A DNA stretch of 64,000 nucleotides from Mantis religiosa (GCA_030765055.1 CM060951.1:52325137-52389136); one strand, 5' to 3'. Counted from the first letter of the stretch, positions 12,149 through 23,889 are shown. Numbers and translations are program-made. Notes: generated by a model from the sequence alone, not told the origin.

Positions 12149-13786
12149 TTATGTGTTTCAAATGGGAAGGTGTTCGTCCTTGAGCACTACTAGACGAGCA
12201 ACCAATGGGAGTCTTGCGGTGTTGTCGTATTGCATTCCCGCTAAATGGTGTGTGACGAGCTCCAACCTAATCAAACTGTATGAAATACATTCGCGCTAAG
12301 ACAAAAATTCAGATTTTCCCGAAACTGATCCATGTGGAAGGAGAGTAATGTATCTAACATAACCACGAAAACCCCATATTTTTAGCTCAAATATGTTTTT
12401 GTAATACAAATAAATAAACCACTATTACCTGTATTATAACAATAAATCGCGACATAAGCACTGTGTGAATATCATTATTGGTTGGCATGTATGCGTGTAC
12501 GTATATTTGTAATTACTCAGAACTGAAACTTAAATGTTTGACATGACGTGATAAAATAATTATTTTGAGTAATCCAATCCGAGCGAGAGGAAACAATAAA
12601 TTTCCGGCTGCCTTGGCAGAACGCGTCTGGTCACATTATAATCTTTGTTTATGAATGGTTCGTAATCTATATTTACTCTAGAGGGTTCAAAGTGGTTGGT
12701 GTGTATGTACATATAATTACTCAGAACTTAAATTTAAACTACTGAAATGACGTGATAAAATAATTACTGTGAATAAGTCAAGGTGTTAAATTCGAGAAAG
12801 GGCAAACACTTTGTTTCCTGTTAGCCTGTGGAACGCTGTATGATTATGTTTATGAATGAACGATAGATAAGAAATATTTATTTACTCTGTAGAGTTTAGA
12901 GCAATATCATTCAGTTGTTCTTTACACGACAGTAGAGTAGGAGTTAAATAGTGCAATGACTTCTTACGGTAAATTTAGTGGCGAGTCAAAAATGCAGGTA
13001 TTGCAAAGTTAGGCTAGAAGTATTATTTTTAAGATGTACACGTTCTTCAAAAATTTTCAGAAACAGAAACTAAAAATGAGTTATTGCAAAGAGTATTTCC
13101 GTTTAAAAACACGGAGGAAGTGTATAAGCTGGATCAACTTGCAATTGAAATAGGACGCGAGGTAATACGCCGCCCACCTTACCACTGCCAATATAATGCA
13201 TTTGAGTTGTCGTGGGCTCAAATAAAAAAGGGGATTGCAAAAATAAATAATACTTTTAAACTGACGGTCGTTAAACGACTTGTTTACGAAGAAATTGACA
13301 AGGTAACACAGTAGGACTGGGAAAACTGCGTGAGGCATACAGAAATCCTTCAAGAAGACGATTATAAGAAATAAATAGCACGTAACGAGATATTGAAACC
13401 TATAGTCATAAATTTGCAAGACTCAGACAATGAAGACAGTGTCTCTTAACGGAAGTGAACATTGACAGTGATATGGAGGAGGCACTGGTAGTTCCATTGG
13501 AATAGAAAAAGAGGTAATTCATAAACTATAATTATAGTATTTTAAGTTATACAGAATTTGCGAAAATGCCTTTTCCAATTTTTATTTTGGCAACTGCATC
13601 ATTGTAAAAGTTTATAAAATATAATTTGCTTACCCTTACGTCTAGTGCCAAGCAGACCTGCATGTTGTATGAGTGTGCGAGAGAGAGGGGAATATAAAAG
13701 AAGTGGGGTAACAAACTGGCAACGCTGAGAGTCATATGGCATCTGATTAGCTGGACTCCAGAACCCTTCCAATTTGAAACGCATAA
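12149..13786 (+). mobile_element. IS630/Tc1-superfamily DNA transposon, family T (copy 1)
   Basis: Inverted termini read TTATGTGTTTCAAATGGGAA on the left (12149) and TTATGCGTTTCAAATTGGAA on the minus strand from 13786. The left flank is TA and the right flank TG, consistent with a decayed TA target duplication. Most of the length matches 28378-29555 in inverted orientation. A roughly 220-bp internal segment is present twice in tandem here (about 12478-12698 and 12699-12900) but once in the other copy. Only the transposase C-terminus remains. Confidence 0.75.
13060..13375 (+). pseudogene. C-terminal end of an IS630/Tc1-type DDE transposase
   Basis: The frame reads EVIRRPPYHCQYNAFELSWAQ, then KGIAKINNTFKLTVVKRL and DWENCVRH. 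In DDE_3-type transposases of this kind the PPYH-C-N-x-x-E-x-x-W-A-Q block carries the third acidic catalytic residue, and the following segment ends the protein. A TAG falls just before DWENC. The N-terminal two thirds, with the first two catalytic residues, are missing, so this is a remnant in a non-autonomous element. Confidence 0.65.
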
Positions 13787-16128
13787 TGAAAGAAGATTGG
13801 GTTATTAGAGGAGTTTTGGATAGCTGAGTAAGATACTGAGCAGAACCTTGGCTCTTCTGGGCCGGTCGCCGAGGGGCAAGACTTAGATGAATGAGGCATC
13901 AATGAGAGGATCACGTGCCATCACGCAGTATGAGATACAAATACCTCAACTCCAGATAGATGTATTTTTTTCCATTGATCAAAGACTTCTGGATTTAAGT
14001 GAATACTTAACAAGTTATTAAACGTTTCGAACTCAGATTCTGGGGTCATCCTTAAAGGTCTCTCCTCGAGACTGAATCAAGACCACAGCTACAAATTGGC
14101 GAAATATAGTGAGGCAGATACTACCACTTGAACTGTGAAAAACTTTTGCATAATTTATAAACTGAAAGAGGGAGACAAAATGCTGCTATTCAAAAATGTA
14201 GATCTTAACGAGCAAATAATTTATGTCAAATAAAATATTTTGTGGAGTTAACAAGAACGAGTTGCATTAGATATTCCTTATTACTGGTACGATGGTTTCA
14301 ATATTTTGTATTTTTCTACACTGCCAATTTCTATTCCCTTGTATTTTTTTTCGTACTTTTGCAAAGAGAATATGATTTCAAGCTCATTATATAGTGATCT
14401 GCTTTTAAAAGATCTTAGATTATTTCTACAAAATTAGCAATTCATTAATACCCATATATCAGGATGGGCAAGAAATAGGTAGAAGAATAAGACTTTGCAG
14501 GAAAGTCCAATACAGAAATTCATGTGAATACAGCACACCAGGATTTTTCCTTACCTATCATCAGGCAAACACCTTTGACAGCTTTCTCTCTCATTGCAAT
14601 TTATAATATGACCAATGTAACATGACGTTTTAAAAAGTTCAGTTGTGCAAAAAGAAATACCTACTCTAAAATGAAAGGCACGTGAAACCATGTTTTCAGC
14701 ACCCCCCTTATCAGAAAAAGTTGACACATAGTAATTCGTGTATAAAGCGCGCCCATCAACGGGATGTTCACAAAAACCGGACAGACGATTTAACATTTTT
14801 AACAATGAGTGACGCTTGGAACATTTTCCAAATACCTTCTCTGTGTGTGACATTGGTGACAGAATACGTCCCAGAGCATTGAGCTTTTGTATGTCAAACA
14901 TTTCCTGAGAGCATCAGCATTTCCTGCTATAATTAAACGTCAAAATGAGGAAGGGTTTTAATCGCATTATGGAAAAAATAATGGTACTGTATTGACAGCT
15001 GACGTAATGTGAGCAAACAAGATTACAGAAATGTTGTTTAAACAAAGGAATCTTGAAAACCTTGTTTAGTAAAAACAGGTAAACCGTGTCACCGGAAATA
15101 ATAGTCTGTAGATCAATTTAAAGACCTGTATTTTTAAAACCCTTCTTTTGACTTTAACAAATGTTATGTTTCTTTTTACCTTTATATACCAGAGTGAAGT
15201 GTGTTTCTCTAAACTTATCCGTGGCGTTTGTGCTCTAAGTCTAAGCAATAGAGTTTGAATCACTTTGCTTTGCATTTAAACCTAAACGAAGCCGATATTA
15301 TAATTTTTCGGCAACATTTCAAAACATGTGTGGAAATTATAAAATGAATTTGGGCCCAAATCACCTCACAGTACTACAACTGTGCTATTCTACGGCGTAA
15401 AATTTCTATGATGTTAAGAGCTTTAAAGTTTTCCGAATAAATGATCGTGAGTTTTTGACTTGCAGAGTAAAAAGTCAATTTTTCAAATCCCATATAAGAC
15501 GCAGGACTTCCAACTAGTTACAATAATATTTATTATTCTGCATGCCTTACAATTAAATTTACTTTTTTACATACAGGTTACAGCTTCTAGACATTCACTT
15601 TTTTAATCCGCCATATTTTCTATTTGCATTAAAAATTTCAATCATTATCGCCAATTACCTCTTCCAAATGAGCAGGTTAAATTTAATATTTCCTGCATTA
15701 AAACTAAAAAAAAAAAAAATATATATATATAATATTTATTTGTGAAGTATTTTACAGAATATTGGTCTGTCAGAACTGCTCTGGTAGATTCAGGGACCAT
15801 TATACTCAATTTCAAAGTGCGGTATGCATTCGATGGCACTGAAAATTAATGTTCAAATTTTTTTCCTGGGTAAACTCGCATAAATAAAATTATAATCTAT
15901 GTTTGTGTCTGTGTATTAGAGAGATATGATACTTAAAAGTGAACATTCGCATAAAGACCAAATCTTATAGTTCAGCTTCATCATTTAAGTACATAAGCAA
16001 AGACGTTTAGCTAATTACCAAACCTAACAAACGACTTGGGAAAGTTAATCATTTGATGTTCCCTATAGTTTTATTAATAATTGTTATTAAATATTTTGTT
16101 TAGAGGAACTAAAATTTTAATATATATA
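13787..16128. other. No gene recognised
   Basis: AT-rich. A 116-codon minus-strand frame (14551-14901), rich in Cys and Ser, is the longest; I do not recognise it and see no splice, promoter or repeat context for it. An A/T microsatellite lies at 15707-15731. Confidence 0.5.
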
Positions 16129-16140
16129 ATCCATAATAAT

Positions 16141-16386
16141 GCCCGCCTCGGTAGCGTAGATGATAGCATGTCTGCCTCACGTTCAAGAGGTCCCGAGTTC
16201 GAATGTCGGTCTGGGTGAGTTACCTAGATAAGGTTTTTCCGGGGTTTTCCCTTATCCTTCAAGACGAATGTCGGGTAACTCTAAGCTCCATGGACCCTGG
16301 ACTCATTGAGCATCATTTCACCCAATTCATTCACCGTCCGATGTAACTTAACATTGGGGCGGACGTAAATTAAAAGATATATATAT
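16141..16386 (+). repeat. SINE family A with target-site duplication
   Basis: tRNA-like head GCCCGCCTCGGTAGCGTAGA with B box GAGTTCGAATG, then the family body and an AT-rich tail. It is bounded by a 12-bp direct repeat, ATCCATAATAAT (16129-16140 and 16387-16398), which fixes both ends and indicates LINE-machinery retroposition. Confidence 0.9.
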
Positions 16387-16406
16387 ATCCATAATAATGA
16401 TGATAA

Positions 16407-16938
16407 TGTGCCTTTGTGGGTTCGTGAAATTAAAAGTTCAATTGCATACACTCAAAATGTTCTTTATTTCCATCGAATTACAGTTGCAACACTTGCCGAT
16501 TACACAGAATTACGTAGCGCACACAATTACAATTCGCCAGTTCGTCTGTCACAGGTCCACTCTACACTCACAATTACGGACAACTCCTCAGATACACATA
16601 CACAGTCTTCCAGTCCGTTCACTAGTACGGCGGTCCTCACGGCTGCTTGCCAAGTACTGAACTTTTGGTCGCATCGTGCTTTTATTTATACGTGGTTAAA
16701 TGGCTCTAGAGAATTCTTTACCATGGAGGGAAAGATATTCCGGAGACTTCGCGCTCTTTCGGAATGCAAGAGGAGGGGAAAGGAAGATTCAGCCACCCTC
16801 GTGGTTTCCCCTCTTTCCACGCTCTCACGCCTCCGCTGGCGCCAGCTGACAGACGAGGGTGCCGCTCCGATGCCACACACCCTCCTCCACCGGGCATCCC
16901 CTCCCGTAGCCGACCGCAAGTTCGCCGATTGGGTAACA
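16407..16938 (+). mobile_element. Solo LTR, divergent copy of the 42.8- and 55-kb LTR
   Basis: Begins TGTGCCTTTGTGGGTTCGTG and ends GGGTAACA at 16938. The first ~270 bases match the LTRs at 42820 and 54963 (TTCTTTATTTCCATCGAATT, TTGCCGATTACA). The second half is more divergent, so this is probably a separate subfamily. No target duplication is visible because the right flank has become a CTT microsatellite. Confidence 0.65.
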
Positions 16939-17280
16939 ATTCTTCTTCTTCTTCTTCTTCTTCTTCTTCTTCTTCTTCTTCTTCTTCTTCTTCTTCTTCT
17001 TCTTCTTCTTCTTCTTCTTCACTTCACGGCATGGGCAGAGTGCCCGTTCCACCTCACAATAATTGCTGCTTCCATCTCTTTTTAGGTCTACCAACATCTC
17101 TCTTTCCTTGTGGCTGATATTGGAATGCAATCTTAGGCAGTCTTGTCTCGGACATTCTTTGTATATGCTGCATCCATTCCTTTTGATATTTTGCAATTTG
17201 CTACTTATCGAGTCTACGTTGAGTTCCTTTCTTATGTCTTCATTCCTTATTCTATCCAACCTTGTGTATCAACAACAATA
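16939..17280 (-). mobile_element. 3' end of an RTE-like LINE with a (GAA)n tail
   Basis: On the minus strand the frame reads RLDRIRNEDIRKELNV, later GKRDVGRPKKRWKQQLL, then a stop at 17054-17056. This is the conserved C-terminal tail of endonuclease-reverse transcriptase LINEs of the RTE-like type. A roughly 80-base CTT run at 16940-17018 (GAA on the element strand) follows the stop and looks like the element's 3' tail. At least one frameshift splits the two motif blocks. The element is severely 5' truncated at the microsatellite at 17275. Confidence 0.6.
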
Positions 17281-17365
17281 ATAACAACAAATAATGATGA
17301 TGATAATGATGATAATAATGAAGATAATAATGATGATGATGATAATGATGATGATGATCTTCCCG
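17275..17365 (+). repeat. ATG/AAT-type trinucleotide microsatellite
   Basis: Irregular run of AAT, ATG and GAT units, including repeated ATGATGATGATA. It abuts the truncated 5' side of the LINE fragment. Confidence 0.85.
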
Positions 17366-18213
17366 TTTAGAGGAAACTATGGTTTAATTTGTATTTTACT
17401 TTGCAATATTAAGGCCAGTGTTTTATATTGCAAGGTAAAACACAGACCTAAGCTCAAAACAAAGTAGTTTTGCAGAATATTCCTCCCTGGAGAATGTTTC
17501 CAGAAATCAAATAGAAACGTCCTATTTGGTTTAAAACGCGACTGAGAACCCTTAGAAAAGCACTTATTGAAAGCGCAACTGCAGTATTATCTAAATTGTA
17601 TTCACGCATACAACTACATTAATCGTAGACTGAAAACGACCTTGGATGTGCTGTGATTTGCACTGATTACGCGAGACATTAAAAATTAATGTTATCTAAG
17701 ATTCGCCAGTTGTAAATTAGTTCATCTCTATAAGACATCTCTGTAATCACTCATGACAGTTACTAAATGTTGTCAGGAAGCCGGAAGCGCGAGGCACGTG
17801 TTGTTACAGCGAGGGACCTGTCCAAGGGCGTTCGAATTCCAGAGATAAAGATCCTTTCACGTTCAGAACCTTCTCGTAGTATCCGGCAGGGTGTAAGAAG
17901 GCGGCGGGAAGATAGCTTACAGTTCAGAGTAGGTCGTGAGTGCAGTGAGGTCCAGAGTTGTTAATCGGTCTGCAAGAATGCAGTATTTTCCAGCTCCACA
18001 GTAATGAGAGCAGTTCACGAGTGAATATGGGAGTTTGTGTGCTAGAGCCAGCAACAAGAGTAGTGTAAAGGGTAAACTTGTGTGCGTCGAAGAAGTGACA
18101 AGCAGCGAAATTGTCTATTGTGTGTGCAACAGAAACATAAAGGAGCATTAAAGAGGCATATAGAATAAAAGGAATTATTTCAGACTGCCATTGTTAGAAA
18201 AATTATTCAAATG
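17366..18213. other. No gene recognised; G+C-richer block at 17762-18160
   Basis: The block from 17762 is richer in G+C and purines than its surroundings. Its longest open frame is about 70 codons, with no known motif. It could be part of an LTR or untranslated exon, but nothing decides this. Confidence 0.4.
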
Positions 18214-18613
18214 AGTCAACCTTGTGTACATTACTCTCCACTTACGAGGTTTTATGGACACTACTTTCTGGAAACGTCCTTCCTGTCCTCAGTTATGACA
18301 TCGATCACAGAACTGAGGATAGGGTAGAAGTTCCCTCAAACTAGTCTTCAAAAAGAATCTCGTGATCTCGACTGTCGACTGTCAGAACTGAGGATAGGGA
18401 AGAAGTTCCCTACCAAACTAGTCTTCAAAAAGAATCTCGTGATCTCGAATGTCGACTGTCAGAACTGAGGATAGGGAGGAATTTCCCAGAAACTAGTCTT
18501 CATAAAAAAAAGTCGTTCTGTGGTCCACTGTCAGAACTGAGGATAGGAAAGAAGAACCCATAAACTAGTCTTCATAAAAAATTAAGTGGAGAATAGTGTA
18601 CACAAGGTTGACT
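18214..18613. mobile_element. Fold-back MITE with internal ~75-bp tandem repeat
   Basis: The ends are inverted: AGTCAACCTTGTGTACATTA at 18214, and AGTCAACCTTGTGTACACTA on the minus strand from 18613. Similarity continues inward as CTCCACTTA and on to TCCTCAGTT, so each arm is about 100 bases. Between them a unit starting CAGAACTGAGGATAGG occurs four times (18308, 18383, 18460, 18532; period 72-77). No coding capacity, so non-autonomous. Family unknown; no clear target duplication. Confidence 0.7.
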
Positions 18614-18800
18614 ATTTGTCTAATTTTAATAATAATTAAAGATACGTATTTATTCTGTGTATTTTTAAAACAAGAGAAAGTGATTTTAACTTAGTACTGG
18701 GCTACTCATTTTTGTGACAAATCACTTCCTCATTTTTGTTACAATACAGAAGACTGTACTACCACTGACAAACACGTTAACTGAATAATCTCCTTGCAAA

Positions 18801-19042
18801 ATGTGTAGTGCTTAACGCCCGCTTTTACTACATGGGGCACCGCAGGCGATGACACTGATGATACATGAGATGAAGATGGAGCACCAGTGGAATGAGATGG
18901 CGGGGGAAACCGGAAATCCCGGAGAAAACCCGCCCCAGCGCCGTGTTGTCCACCACAAATCTCACTTTACGGTGGCCTGGGATCGAACCCGGGCCGCCTT
19001 GGTGAGAGCCAACCGGTCTAACCACTGAGCCACGGCGCGGCC
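18801..19042 (-). repeat. SINE family B with target-site duplication
   Basis: On the minus strand it begins GGCCGCGCCGTGGCTCAGTG (A box) with B box GGGTTCGATCCC, and ends CGGGCGTTAAGCACTACAC with an AC-rich tail. The flanks are 14-bp direct repeats with one mismatch, AATCTCCTTGCAAA (18787-18800) and AATCTTCTTGCAAA (19043-19056). Confidence 0.92.
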
Positions 19043-19056
19043 AATCTTCTTGCAAA

Positions 19057-20011
19057 CTACACATAATTAAAATGGAACACCAAAACAGCTTTGCATAAAT
19101 TGAGATTAAAAATCACTAATTGCTCTGATGACAGTGCGGATTGGATGCATTAAGTTAAACTCCTATCCATGAAGAAAACACTTCCTATTCTTAAACTACC
19201 TGACCTCCAAGATGTTCTCGGAAGTCCACCACAAAATAAATTCTTAAAAATAAAAGTCAGTATAATAAAACATTATGTAGCATTCTCTTACTGAAATTCA
19301 TGAAATTGTATCTAACGTTAAATTGTTTTTGTGCATACAAATTCCGTTACCAACACATTTTCGCAATATTACTGCAATATTGTAAGTTAAAGTGACATAA
19401 AATATGTAAAAAAAGGACAGTTTAATTTACTTTGTTTGCGTGTTGAGAGTTCGTTTGTATTTACATCACAGCAGCGTTTGAATAGGGTTAACAGAAAAAG
19501 TTTGAATAATTCAAATAAATATCAAATGCGGGCTTTAAATATGCAAATGTTTCACAAACAAATTTTTGGCACCCGTTTACATATGTTTCCATGTTTAAAC
19601 AGAGCAACGAAGCATAATTAAATATGCTCTAAATAGACTATTTACTATCCACTATAACATTGCTCTATCGACTGGTCCATTCTAATGTAGCTTATACAAA
19701 CATAATGCACCAGCACACCAATAATCATTACAGACATATCAGTGACTTCTATTCCCACGTCCTAGATACAATATTAAAATAGCAAATCACATGGTTGTTT
19801 GGTTACAGTAAATTCTGTAGTGTAAGAGAGACTTGTTTCTTAAGCGTACTGCGCACAACTGGTTATATCACACTAATGAATTAGAGTTCAAGTGTTGGAT
19901 GGAATAAGGCCTTATGCTACATTATATCTATTTAAAGTATAATAAATAACACTTTTATTGACTATTGACACAATGAGTGTGACATGCATAGTCAACAAGA
20001 ATGAGATTAGC
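19057..20011. other. No gene recognised
   Basis: AT-rich, with only short open frames and no repeat boundary. Confidence 0.55.
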
Positions 20012-20285
20012 TAGCCCAGTAGCTCAGTCGGTAGAGCACCCGCCGATTCCCGACGGTAGGAGTGGGCATTTTTCTCAGACTAAGACTTCTCAGACTTCTT
20101 CAGTTTGGAAGTGTGAATGAGAGTGCGAATGTGTGCGTGATCTAATGATTAAAACCCCATGAATACGAGTTTACACCTTTGATATGTCTCCGAAAGAGAA
20201 CGGGCGCCGATATGACCATTTCCATACTTTAGCCTACACACGGCTAGTGTGTAAGAACAATTAAATTCCATCAATTGTTCCTAAT
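20012..20285 (+). repeat. SINE-like repeat: a second tRNA-like head joined to the SINE C 3' body
   Basis: The head reads AGCCCAGTAGCTCAGTCGGT, an A-box-like tRNA start unlike family C's head; the B box is not clear. Its 3' part (TAGCCTACACACGGCTAGTG) matches the 3' body of family C found at 48.6 and 63.4 kb. It lies directly before a family C copy in the same orientation. Confidence 0.5.
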
Positions 20286-20530
20286 AGTGGTCCGAACTAT
20301 AAAGACCGGGCCTTAAAGTACTTACATGTTGTAAGTCGCCATTAAGGTAGTTGTCTCATGTGTTTATGAGAACTCCTAAGTGGTTTACCGGGAAAAACAC
20401 GAGTAAGTTGGAGAATTTAATATCATGTCGGCACGTTGGCCATAGTAGCTCAAGGGTAAGAGCGGCTGGACGGCAACCAGAAGATCCATGGTTCAAATCC
20501 TAGCTATGGCATTGAATTTTTCAGTCTGAG
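20286..20530 (+). repeat. SINE family C, 3' truncated
   Basis: The 5' region (ACTTACATGTTGTAAGTCGCC) precedes the internal tRNA-like segment GTTGGCCATAGTAGCTCAAG with B box GGTTCAAATCC. The order matches the TSD-bounded copy at 63327-63688. The 3' body and microsatellite tail are missing. Confidence 0.7.
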
Positions 20531-20936
20531 TCTACCTTTCCAAATTAAATAATGGCTTCCTATTTCAGAAAAGTAAGACATGCAAACCTATAACAAAGAA
20601 TGTCACAGAAATGCTTAACTTTACAAACAAATTTTCCGTTTTAATTTGTATTTTAACAGATCTGCGCATTTGTGTAAAATCAACATATGCAAATACCTCT
20701 TAGGATTACCAGTTATACTACCTTCTCAGGAACGTATCTGTCATAGTTTAATCAAAATCGTTAGAACCAATTTTTGAGATATTCAAATGCTGTTGAAAAT
20801 TTTTCATATAAAAGGTTTTTGAGTTGGCGGAATCTTTTTATTCATCTTTGTGTTGCATCCTTAGAAGCCACTTAACTTAAACGTCAAGCTTGTAATTTAG
20901 TAAACCTTTCCTTTTGAGTTACACGTATACACACAA

Positions 20937-21156
20937 TCACTCACTCACTCACTCACTCACTCACTCACTCACTCACTCACTCACCCACCGAACCACTCAC
21001 CCACTCACTCACTCACTCACTCACTCACTCACTCACTCACTCAATCACTCACTCAATCACTCACTCACTCACTCACCCACCGAACCACCCACCCACTCAC
21101 TCACTCACTCACTCACTCACTCACTCACTCACTCACTCACTCACTCACTCACTCAC
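20937..21156 (+). repeat. (TCAC)n tetranucleotide array
   Basis: 220 bases of TCAC units with periodic CCACCGAACCACTCACCC variants at about 20983 and 21075, giving a loose higher-order period near 90 bases. The Thr/His/Ser-rich reading frame across it is a translation artefact. Confidence 0.95.
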
Positions 21157-23889
21157 AAGACATGCCCAACAGATCCTTTTTTGAAAATGAATCTTTTTCC
21201 ATTTAGATTCAGGGTTACCTCTTTTTATTCACTGAAAACTTAGTACCATTCTGTTACTTTCTATACTTACATAAGTCTGCAGTAGAAAAACGTCTGTGGA
21301 TGTGATCATTGTGTTCTCACACAGAAAAAAAAAAAAAAAAGGCAAAGAGGGAGGTAGAGGAAAATAGAGAAGAGAAACAGGAATGCGAATGTCAGTCGAC
21401 CGACCTGTAATAAGCACTTAGGCCATCATTTGCCATAACTTACGCAAGAGGAAAATTATTTAGAGAAAGCTAATTATTTTCATAAATATTTTATAGCTGT
21501 GAAAATAATTATTGGGACTACAATACATCCCATTTTTATGAATGCAGGAATGGGATAACTGCCTTGTTTTCTAATATATTTCACAACCTGAACCGTTTCA
21601 TCATAAATTTAATTAAAGGTTATATGTAAATCAGGTGAGCTCATGAGGTAAAAAGTGACATCATCATCAAGCTTAAATGTATGTTTCAAGGCAAGCGGAA
21701 TCGGTAACGCCCCTCGCCTTTGTTCTACTTAGATAAATAATATTAACACTTATTAACTCAGCTTCCAAACAGAATAAACGAAGATTCCACAAAGATGAAA
21801 TAATACAGAGATGAGAAGGAGAGAGAAAGAGACAGAGAGAGAGAACAACCCAATAGATTCAACAATGTTATAGTGCCTTAATGTTCTGTAGTACTTACAT
21901 ATTTTCTTACGGGCATACATAGTGAAAACGAACTTATAAATTGTACTGAAAGTCAGAGATTATCAATAGTTTCTACATTACTAGGCCCTTACCATTATGA
22001 TAGAATATTTCCACAACTTCTGACTGTAAACAATAGTTAATAAGTGAATCTTAAAGGTTCTTTGCAGAATCTCAGAAGTTAAAAACCTAGCTAAACGGTG
22101 CACTTTGGCAGTTTCCCAAATGTTTTAAAAACCCTACACTTCTAAATAGGTATTATGTACTACAATTTTTTTTAGTCACTTAATTTTCTTGTTAACATAA
22201 GCAATTTGTTCCATTTAATCCTCTACATTGTTGAGTATATAGGCTGAGCAAGATATGCAAATTATTATAATCATTATTTAAAATCCATTTCCTGTGCTTT
22301 GAGTTTGAGTAAAGCTATTTGTTGATGGTTAAGCTTAAATGTTGCTCACTGGCAAAACATGTACTTTGGACTGGTGAATCACACATCCTGCTGGTCAAGG
22401 GATATAATGCTCAGGTCGCCAGTAACAGGCCTGAACATATTTTCAATGATGTAAACATGATTTCACAAGATGCTGCAATATTTGGGAGGAAAATAATAGC
22501 TAGCGTGGGAATTGCTGAGTTAGCTTTTGGGTAGAACCCGTATTTAAGCAATGTTGAGTTAGCGTATGTGAGGAACTTTAGGGTAGACTATAGGCTAGTC
22601 ATCATGCTGGGTGAACTCTATGCTGGAGGATAACTCTGGGAAGGTCACTCATTAAGTTTAGTTTCTCCGGAGTCCATGCTGGTCCTCATCTATATACAAA
22701 CGCATCTCCAAGGAGAGCCCGTCTGTGTCTTTGATGTACTAATGAAATTGTTATCACCATTCCACCCCAAGTCTGTTTAAGAACTTCGGGAGGGACTTGT
22801 CTAGATACCCAATCATTAGGCATTTTATAGAGCCTTGTGTCGTGTCTATTTACCTATCTTTAACCTAACTACAACACCATCTACCGTTTAGCTCCACCAT
22901 CTGACCCCCTATTCCCTTCAGCTAAGCTCCCAGTTGCAAAGTAGATTGTAAACCCTTAAGGTGAAACCTTTTTAAGTATGCACAGTCCTATCCACAGCAT
23001 AGAGTATAAATCATCCCGGTTCACAGTCATAAATGCAACATCTTCAGTATTTTTTCAGTGAGTCGATAGATCCATTTTATAATTATATATAATACTAAGA
23101 AACTTTTGAACAGCAGCTTTTGGAATAGGTATACATTTCTTAATTCAGTTCTGTTCACCATTTAAGTAATGAAAGCAATTATGACTTTCTTTTTGCACGC
23201 AAACTGGGAAAACTTCATGAATTGCTCTTTGTCTTTAATTATATGTATACTAGTTACATATTTATTAAATTTTATTTTTCATTTCCCATACGTGAGTACA
23301 GAAGGCATTACAACTTCACTCAATATTGAGATTTTACTTGAATCTCGACCACTTCAAAAAAGATTCTCGTGTGTGCATGCGTCTGTATGTGTTTTCTGAG
23401 AATAGGTTGACTTCAAAACAAAGAGCACTGTTAACCGAAACTTAGCATTTAAGTTTGCCTTCCAAATTCCAGGCTAAAATTGTTAAAAAAATCTCTCATC
23501 CCAAACTAATATTTATATGGAAATTTTTCACAACATATTTTCCCAAAAATGGCTGTTATAAGTTTTATTGAACTACCTGTGCTTAAGCCATTTTTGTGAC
23601 CAATTGAATGGCTATTTTAACTTTTATAGGATACATCTACATTAAGAATGACTTTTGCACAACTGGAAAAATGTAACCCATAGAAAACACATTATGCACA
23701 AAAATTAGTACTCCTTAAAGTACTCATATTATGTCAAATGTTTTCAACTTAACAACGCTATTTGTATAAAATATTCCTTGTTATTGGTTTGAATTTACCA
23801 ATACCTATACTTTTCTTAAATAGGAAGTCATAAGTCATTTTCTTTTCTGTCATACAAAGAAAATGAGATTACAAAGCCATCACATAACG
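21157..23889. other. No gene recognised
   Basis: AT-rich. Contains an A-run (21325-21341) and a short GAGA-rich patch (21812-21843). Open frames at 22319-22534 and 23169-23399 have no recognisable motif. Confidence 0.5.

Noticed and set aside
11880..12299. 139-codon frame as a gene
   Set aside because: It straddles the left end of the family T transposon, so it cannot be one conserved unit.
16408..17259. 225-, 144- and 117-codon frames with poly-Leu, poly-Lys or poly-Ser
   Set aside because: They cross the CTT array and an LTR; the only real coding remnant is the LINE end on the minus strand at 17054-17280.
18308..18585. CRISPR-like or centromeric satellite
   Set aside because: Four head-to-tail ~75-base units enclosed by inverted arms; part of a MITE.
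18828..19064. tRNA gene on the minus strand
   Set aside because: The A and B boxes are good, but the segment is the head of a 242-base SINE with target duplications, and three copies exist.
20436..20520. tRNA gene with variable loop
   Set aside because: The same segment recurs inside SINE C units at 48.5 and 63.5 kb, and the arms do not pair fully.
20937..21156. CRISPR-like array
   Set aside because: Units are 4 bases with no unique spacers; simple repeat.
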